From contig CALFVP010000014.1 of the NCBI GenBank assembly GCA_937928175.1, forward strand, positions 1-9,744: a stretch of 9,744 nt of DNA, given 5' to 3'. The notes under the pieces were generated by a model. The model was not told where the DNA came from. It was given only the letters and a program-made list of their open reading frames with translations, and did no database searches. The position numbers were made by a program, and so were the translations under genes. Positions 6,208-9,744 of this stretch are shown here, piece after piece; the stretch's first letter is position 1, and each line of letters opens with the position of its first letter. Source of the stretch: an uncultured bacterium. Its GTDB lineage: Bacteria; Spirochaetota; Brevinematia; DTOW01.

Positions 6208-6459
6208 ATGTGTTTAGGTGTTCCTGGTAAGGTTATTGAAATAAACTATGAATCTTCGCCTGTTATGGGAAAAGTTGATTTTGGTGGTATAAAGAGGGAA
6301 GTTTGTTTGGAGTATGTTCCTGATGTTAAGGTAGGTGATTATGTTATAGTGCATGTTGGTTTTGCTATAAGTAAATTAAATGAGGAAGAGGCTCAGAGTG
6401 TTTTTAGGTATTTGGAGGAGATGGATAAATTAACTGAGCAGTTGGGAGGAGATTTATGA
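6208..6459 (+). CDS. hypC: [NiFe]-hydrogenase maturation chaperone HypC
   Basis: HypC is a small OB-fold chaperone. It pairs with HypD to build the Fe(CN)2CO group and then delivers it to the hydrogenase large subunit. The 83-aa product starts with MCLGVPGKV, and Cys2, exposed after Met removal, is the essential residue. The downstream GDYVIVHVGFAISKL block (43-57) is the second family landmark. ATG 6208 is chosen over the longer frame from 6172 because Cys2 must follow the initiator and GGAGG lies 6 nt upstream. The stop overlaps the hypD start in an ATGA (6456-6459), implying translational coupling with its partner. The paralogue HybG has the same architecture, so HypC versus HybG cannot be separated by sequence alone; operon position favours HypC. 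Confidence 0.95.
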   Translation: MCLGVPGKVIEINYESSPVMGKVDFGGIKREVCLEYVPDVKVGDYVIVHVGFAISKLNEEEAQSVFRYLEEMDKLTEQLGGDL

Positions 6460-7547
6460 AGTATGTAGACGAGTATAGAAATTCAGAAATTGCAAAAAGG
6501 TATATTGAGGAAATATGGAAAGTTACGAAGGGTAATTGGATGATAATGGAGGTATGTGGTGGTCAAACTCATACAATAATAAAGTACAATATAGATGAGG
6601 TTTTACCTAGTAAGATTACGTTTATTCATGGACCAGGGTGTCCTGTTTGTGTTACTCCTATTGAAATTATAGACAAAGCTATAGAGATTGCTTCTTTGAA
6701 GGATGTAATTTTTTGTTCATTTGGAGATATGTTGAGGGTTCCTGGATCAAAGAAAGATTTATTTGCTGTTAAGGAGGAAGGTGGTGATGTCAGAATAGTT
6801 TACTCTCCTCTTGATGCTCTCAAAATAGCTATAAAAAATCCAAGTAAAGAAGTTGTATTTTTTGGTGTTGGTTTTGAGACTACTGCTCCTGCTAACGCTA
6901 TGGCTATATATCAAGCTAAAATGATGGGTATTAAAAACTTTTCTGTGTTAATTTCTCATGTACTTGTTCCTCCTACGATGGAAGCTATACTGAATTCACC
7001 TAGTAATAGGGTCAACGGGTTTTTAGCTGCTGGGCATGTTTGTACTGTTATGGGTTATAAAGAATATGAAAGTATTGCTAGTAAGTATAAAGTGCCTATA
7101 GTAGTCACTGGTTTTGAACCTTTGGACATACTTCAAGGTGTATTGATGTTAGTTAGACAACTTGAGGAAGGTAGGTATGATGTGGAAAATCAGTATACTA
7201 GGTCAGTTAGAAGAGAAGGTAATTTGCAAGCTCAAAGTATACTTAGAGAAGTTTTTGATATTATCGATATGAAGTGGAGGGGAATGGGAATTATAAAAAG
7301 TAGTGGTCTAGGTATAAAAGAGAGTTATAAGGAATATGATGCTGAAAGAAAGTTTTTAATAGGGCATATAAAAGTTGAAGAACCTAAGGAGTGTATAAGT
7401 GGTTTGGTTTTACAAGGAGTAAAGAAACCTTTTGAGTGTAATGCATTTGGTACTTTGTGTACTCCTGAACATCCTTTAGGTGCTCCTATGGTTTCTTCTG
7501 AAGGAGCATGTGCTGCTTATTACAAATATAAGGTTAACAAAGTATAG
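6456..7547 (+). CDS. hypD: [NiFe]-hydrogenase maturation Fe-S protein HypD
   Basis: HypD is the 4Fe-4S scaffold on which, with HypC, the iron receives its cyanide and CO ligands. The 363-aa product is full length. CGGQTH (34-39) carries the catalytic Cys34. HGPGCPVCVTP (58-68) provides Cys62 and Cys65. FGDMLRVPGS (89-98) and GFETTAP (139-145) are conserved core motifs. The C-terminal region has Cys313, Cys328, Cys335 and Cys352, the set expected to hold the cluster. Many homologues read CGGHTH where this has Gln, a tolerated variant. The gene overlaps hypC by 4 nt and is followed by hypE after 8 nt, with AGGAGG overlapping the hypD stop. All key residues are present, so it is probably functional. 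Confidence 0.97.
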   Translation: MKYVDEYRNSEIAKRYIEEIWKVTKGNWMIMEVCGGQTHTIIKYNIDEVLPSKITFIHGPGCPVCVTPIEIIDKAIEIASLKDVIFCSFGDMLRVPGSKKDLFAVKEEGGDVRIVYSPLDALKIAIKNPSKEVVFFGVGFETTAPANAMAIYQAKMMGIKNFSVLISHVLVPPTMEAILNSPSNRVNGFLAAGHVCTVMGYKEYESIASKYKVPIVVTGFEPLDILQGVLMLVRQLEEGRYDVENQYTRSVRREGNLQAQSILREVFDIIDMKWRGMGIIKSSGLGIKESYKEYDAERKFLIGHIKVEEPKECISGLVLQGVKKPFECNAFGTLCTPEHPLGAPMVSSEGACAAYYKYKVNKV

Positions 7548-7555
7548 GAGGTAGT

Positions 7556-8596
7556 ATGGGATTTGAATGTCCTGCACCTATTAACTCTAGATCAAGTGAA
7601 AAAATAAGGTTAGGACATGGTGGTGGTGGAAGACTCACAAATAACCTTATAGAAAACGTTTTTAAACCAATTTTTTCTAATGAATACCTTGATAAATTAC
7701 ATGACGGTGCTGTTATCGATCTTCCTGTAAATAGGATAGCTTTTTCAACTGATTCTTACGTGGTAAGTCCTATATTTTTCCCTGGAGGTGATATAGGTAA
7801 ACTTTCCATAACTGGGACTATTAACGATTTAGCAATGTGTGGTGCTAAACCACTTTTTATCTCTCTTGCACTTATATTAGAGGAAGGATTTGAAATTGAG
7901 AATCTTAAAAATATATTAGTTTCTATAAAACTTGTTGCTGATAAAGTTGGTGTTAAAGTTGTTACAGGTGATACTAAAGTTGTAAACAAAGGTAAAGGTG
8001 ATGGAATATACATAAATACCTCCGGTATTGGAATCATAGAACATAATATGAACATTTGTCCTCAAAGCGTAAAACCTGGTGATTTGATAGTATTAAGCGG
8101 AGATATTGGAAGACATGGTGCTACAATTTTATCCTTAAGAGAAGGTATAGATTTTGAAGTTTCTTTGGAGAGTGATTGTAATGAACTTTGGACACCTGTG
8201 GAAGCGTTGATAAATGAAGGTATTGAAATACATTGCTTGAGAGACTTGACAAGAGGTGGTTTAACTAGTGCATTAAATGAAATTGCTAAATCTAGTAATT
8301 TAGGAGTGTTTATTGAAGAAGAAAACGTACCTGTTATTGAGGAAGTTAAAGCTGTATGTGAAGTTTTGGGTTTGGATCCGCTTTACGTTGCTAACGAAGG
8401 TAGATTCATAGCTGTAGTTCCAGAAAAATTTGCTAATAAAACAGCAGAAATAATTTCTAACGTTACAGGTGTAAATTCAAGTATAATTGGTAGAATCCAA
8501 GAAGAAAATAAAGGTAAGGTGTTGATGAAATCTTTAATAGGGAGTGTCAGGTTACTTGATATGATAAGTGGTGAGCAGCTGCCTAGAATTTGTTAA
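7556..8596 (+). CDS. hypE: Hydrogenase maturation protein HypE (carbamoyl dehydratase)
   Basis: HypE takes a carbamoyl group from HypF onto its C-terminal Cys and, using ATP, dehydrates it to thiocyanate, the source of the active-site cyanides. The 346-aa product belongs to the PurM/AIR synthase-like superfamily. The N-terminal glycine-rich RLGHGGGGRLTNN is at 18-30, TDSYVVSPIFFPGGDIGKLS at 65-84 and GTINDLAMCGA at 87-97. VVTGDTKVV (135-143) and NTSGIG (154-159) are further ATP-domain landmarks. The protein ends exactly in PRIC (343-346), the diagnostic tail with the cyanide-carrying Cys346. The start has a clear AGGAGG site, and hypA follows after 13 nt. HypF, its carbamoyl donor, is not in the window. 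Confidence 0.97.
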   Translation: MGFECPAPINSRSSEKIRLGHGGGGRLTNNLIENVFKPIFSNEYLDKLHDGAVIDLPVNRIAFSTDSYVVSPIFFPGGDIGKLSITGTINDLAMCGAKPLFISLALILEEGFEIENLKNILVSIKLVADKVGVKVVTGDTKVVNKGKGDGIYINTSGIGIIEHNMNICPQSVKPGDLIVLSGDIGRHGATILSLREGIDFEVSLESDCNELWTPVEALINEGIEIHCLRDLTRGGLTSALNEIAKSSNLGVFIEEENVPVIEEVKAVCEVLGLDPLYVANEGRFIAVVPEKFANKTAEIISNVTGVNSSIIGRIQEENKGKVLMKSLIGSVRLLDMISGEQLPRIC

Positions 8597-8609
8597 AAGG
8601 AGTGTTTAT

Positions 8610-8969
8610 ATGCATGAATCTTTATTAGCAAAAAATACTTTAGAAACAATATTAAATGAAGCAAAAAACAATAAAGCCTCTAAAGTTATTAAGGCTAAAA
8701 TAAAAATATCGGATACAGAAGATTTGAGTGTTGAATCTTTTAAATTCCACATTAAAAACTATGCGCAAGGTACTATTGCAGAAAATATGGAAGTTGAATT
8801 GAACTTTATTCAAATTCCAATAGTATGTAATGACTGTGGAAATAGATTTTATTCAGATTCTCATATTTATTTGTGTGACAATTGCGGTAGCGAAAACACC
8901 TATTCTGGAGCAGAAGAAGGAATAATTATAGAGTACATAGATCTAGAAATAGATGAATCAAAAATATAG
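8610..8969 (+). CDS. hypA: Hydrogenase/urease nickel incorporation protein HypA
   Basis: HypA binds nickel at its N-terminus and, with the GTPase HypB, loads Ni into the hydrogenase large subunit after iron insertion. The 119-aa product begins with MHE, and His2 is the nickel ligand. A zinc-ribbon pair follows, CNDC (73-76) and CDNC (89-92), each continuing in a CG. ATG 8610 is chosen because MHE must be N-terminal and AAAAGGAG precedes it; the reading from 8568 would overlap hypE. The family usually ends close to the SG.E motif, and here an acidic tail (IEYIDLEIDESKI) completes the last strand. It is last in the cassette, after hypE, rather than beside hypB as in many operons. With no urease genes nearby, the hydrogenase role is the best inference. 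Confidence 0.94.
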   Translation: MHESLLAKNTLETILNEAKNNKASKVIKAKIKISDTEDLSVESFKFHIKNYAQGTIAENMEVELNFIQIPIVCNDCGNRFYSDSHIYLCDNCGSENTYSGAEEGIIIEYIDLEIDESKI

Positions 8970-8983
8970 TTCCCCAAACTTTC

Positions 8984-9217
8984 TTATGATAAGTTTAGTA
9001 GTTTGTCTATAACAGGTTTGTTAAACCCAATTACAACTTTACCATTTATCACAGTAACAGGTACCCCCATTTGCCCAGAAATCCTAACCATCTCCATAGC
9101 TCTTCTCTCATCTCTTGAAACATCATAATCAACAAATTTTATACCCTTAGACCTAAGATAGCTCTTTAACATGTTGCAGTACGGACAACTAGGCGTTGAA
9201 TAAACCTTTACTTCCAT
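8984..9217 (-). CDS. Glutaredoxin-like / NrdH-YruB-type thiol redox protein
   Basis: This is a 77-aa single-domain thioredoxin-fold protein that would reduce disulfides or handle mixed disulfides in the cytoplasm. The redox motif CPYC is at 11-14, the cis-Pro loop GVPV at 51-54, and a VIGF glycine-phenylalanine pair at 62-65 closes the active site. The short length and the GQMGVPVxxINGxVVxGF pattern recall the YruB group of glutaredoxin-like proteins found in anaerobes. NrdH, a reductant for ribonucleotide reductase, is the alternative; no nrd gene is visible here. The start ATG has GGGAGG on the minus strand a few bases upstream and a near-consensus promoter beyond it. The gene converges with hypA, with a 14-bp gap. 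A link to hydrogenase maturation is suggested only by position. Confidence 0.88.
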   Translation of the reverse strand: MEVKVYSTPSCPYCNMLKSYLRSKGIKFVDYDVSRDERRAMEMVRISGQMGVPVTVINGKVVIGFNKPVIDKLLNLS

Positions 9218-9231
9218 AAAAACCCTCCCTC

Positions 9232-9251
9232 ATATACATATTACTGTATAT
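9232..9251. promoter_or_regulatory. Possible operator: inverted repeat at the glutaredoxin transcription start
   Basis: ATATAC (9232-9237) and GTATAT (9246-9251) form a 6-bp inverted repeat with an 8-nt spacer. It lies over the predicted transcription start (about 9245) and early leader of the glutaredoxin-like gene, a usual place for a repressor site. In DNA this AT-rich the repeat could be chance. Confidence 0.25.
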
Positions 9252-9280
9252 AGTATAGTAAAATTTTTAGTAACTGTCAA
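9252..9280 (-). promoter_or_regulatory. Near-consensus sigma-70 promoter of the glutaredoxin-like gene
   Basis: Read on the minus strand, TTGACA (9280-9275) is a perfect -35 box. It is followed by a 17-nt spacer and TATACT (9257-9252), a 5/6 -10 box. The predicted start is near 9245, leaving a leader of about 28 nt with a good ribosome site. This is the best promoter in the window and suggests the gene is strongly transcribed on its own. Confidence 0.7.
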
Positions 9281-9330
9281 GTTTTTTGTGAGAATGTTTT
9301 AAAAATTCAAAAACAGGAGATAGTATTACC

Positions 9331-9474
9331 TTGAAGATGAGACTAACCGTACTAAAACAAAGGTTTATACTCTTCCCTTTAAAGTTGAAAACTTGCTACT
9401 ACTATCTCTTTAACCCAGATGGAAAACCATCGCTAAATTACATATTTTACAGACTTAAAAACCTACTTGGGTAG
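9331..9474 (+). CDS. Possible small hypothetical protein, 47 codons
   Basis: This open frame runs from TTG 9331 (or ATG 9337) to TAG 9472-9474. An AGGAG (9315-9319) lies upstream, 11 nt from the TTG and 17 nt from the ATG. The predicted peptide is basic and aromatic, begins with KMRLTVLKQRF, and includes a CYYYLFNPDGKPS stretch and a C-terminal YRLKNLLG. I recognise no family. The amino-acid mix looks more protein-like than random AT-rich translation, and there is no competing gene on the other strand. It stands alone between the divergent glutaredoxin gene and the convergent ispD, with no clear promoter, so it may be spurious or a remnant. Confidence 0.35.
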   Translation: MKMRLTVLKQRFILFPLKLKTCYYYLFNPDGKPSLNYIFYRLKNLLG

Positions 9475-9495
9475 GAATTAGGTAGTTGATATAAT
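9467..9495 (+). promoter_or_regulatory. Putative promoter reading toward ispD's 3' end
   Basis: TTGGGT (9467-9472) and a perfect TATAAT (9490-9495) are 17 nt apart. Transcription would start near 9502 and read into the intergenic region, antisense to the end of ispD if not terminated. No sizeable gene lies ahead on the plus strand inside the window. Confidence 0.4.
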
Positions 9496-9654
9496 AAAAA
9501 GGACGTTTTGTAGTTATGAGGTGGAATTATTGTAAAAGAAGGAAAAGGGATTATTTTCCTATGTGTATTTGTTTAGACTAAAGTTTTTAATCTGATTTTG
9601 AAAAATTTTCAGGTTTTTATTGTTTTTGTAGTTATGTTTTTTTGGAGTGATTTT
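9475..9654. other. Intergenic stretch with hairpin, short direct repeat and T-rich tract
   Basis: No clear gene is visible here. AGGAAAA (9540-9546) and TTTTCCT (9554-9560) form a 7-bp hairpin with a 7-nt loop. A 13-nt direct repeat, TTTTGTAGTTATG, occurs at 9506-9518 and 9624-9636. TGAAAAATTTTCA (9599-9611), followed by a T-rich run to about 9628, could end a short plus-strand transcript. A 21-codon frame (9516-9581) exists but lacks a usable ribosome site if transcription starts near 9502. A small RNA of roughly 120 nt is possible; nothing here resembles a known RNA family. Confidence 0.3.
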
Positions 9655-9744
9655 TTAGGAATTACGTAGTATTGATAGTGCGAATTTTATATCTTCACTG
9701 GTTGTTATTTTTATGTTGTTTAGGTCTCCTTGTATTATTTTTAC
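9655..9744 (-). CDS. ispD: 2-C-methyl-D-erythritol 4-phosphate cytidylyltransferase, C-terminal fragment
   Basis: Only the last 29 codons are inside the window; the gene enters from the right edge on the minus strand and stops at TAA (9657-9655). The peptide contains QGDLNNIKITTSEDI, followed by KFALSIL. The G-D/S-x-x-N-x-K-(I/V)-T-x-x-E-D-(L/I)-x-x-A pattern is the characteristic C-terminus of IspD. IspD makes CDP-methylerythritol from MEP and CTP in the non-mevalonate isoprenoid pathway. The catalytic N-terminal region is not visible, so a related cytidylyltransferase such as a ribitol-phosphate enzyme cannot be excluded, nor can an IspDF fusion on the upstream side. Confidence 0.8.
   Translation of the reverse strand, partial: VKIIQGDLNNIKITTSEDIKFALSILRNS

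Noticed and set aside
7756..8055. Minus-strand frame of 99 codons
   Set aside because: Antisense shadow of hypE.
8568..8609. Longer hypA reading overlapping hypE
   Set aside because: HypA requires His2; MHE starts at 8610 with its own ribosome site.
8976..8996. AAACTT/AAGTTT hairpin between hypA and the glutaredoxin-like gene as a terminator
   Set aside because: Six mostly A-T pairs, a 9-nt loop and no T-tract on either side; a competing pairing with 9000-9005 exists.
9462..9475. CCTAC/GTAGG hairpin at the end of the 47-codon ORF as a terminator
   Set aside because: Only 5 bp and no following T-run; it overlaps a promoter-like -35 box.
9516..9581. 21-codon frame with three cysteines
   Set aside because: Too short to judge, no ribosome site downstream of the predicted transcription start, and no recognisable family.

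Overview
The window is AT-rich bacterial DNA with tightly packed genes. It carries chromosomal parAB with an intact parS, an uncharacterised ParB/Srx-type protein, and a [NiFe]-hydrogenase maturation cassette, which point to an anaerobic or hydrogen-metabolising bacterium. A 69-residue protein at 4995-5204 resembles the C-terminal half of FlgM as I remember it from spirochaetes, and its leader holds two textbook CsrA-type sites. Together these favour a flagellated, CsrA-encoding lineage, possibly a spirochaete. That placement is an inference. No rRNA, tRNA, CRISPR array or insertion sequence is visible.

Layout. 1-758 (+) is the 3' part of a SpoIID/LytB-domain gene. It converges with 750-1673 (-), a phosphatidate cytidylyltransferase (CdsA) with an altered signature motif. 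A very AT-rich divergent spacer follows. Next comes a co-directional run on + with short spacers: parA (1794-2549), parB (2558-3433, parS at 3241-3256), a ParB-like/Srx-fold protein with a hydrophobic C-terminal tail (3448-4383), a YraN/UPF0102 nuclease-domain protein with an unusual N-terminal extension (4389-4943), and the FlgM-like small protein (4995-5204). A strong hairpin at 5206-5231 separates this run from galU (5216-6070, -). A second + operon, hypC-hypD-hypE-hypA (6208-8969), follows. It converges with a glutaredoxin-like gene (8984-9217, -) that has a near-consensus promoter. The last 527 bases hold a possible 47-codon ORF, a promoter-like sequence that may drive a small transcript, and the final 29 codons of ispD (-), which runs off the window edge.

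Function. ParA, ParB and parS form the chromosome-segregation module. The next three genes may share its transcript but have no established link to it. HypC and HypD assemble the Fe(CN)2CO unit, HypE makes cyanide, and HypA delivers nickel. HypB, HypF and the hydrogenase subunits must lie elsewhere. CdsA (CDP-diacylglycerol), GalU (UDP-glucose) and IspD (isoprenoid precursor) are envelope or lipid housekeeping enzymes.

The most interesting observation is the pair of hairpins at 4951-4968 and 4987-5000. Both present the same ACAAGGATGT core, and the second encloses the start codon of the FlgM-like gene. This predicts CsrA repression of a putative anti-sigma factor.
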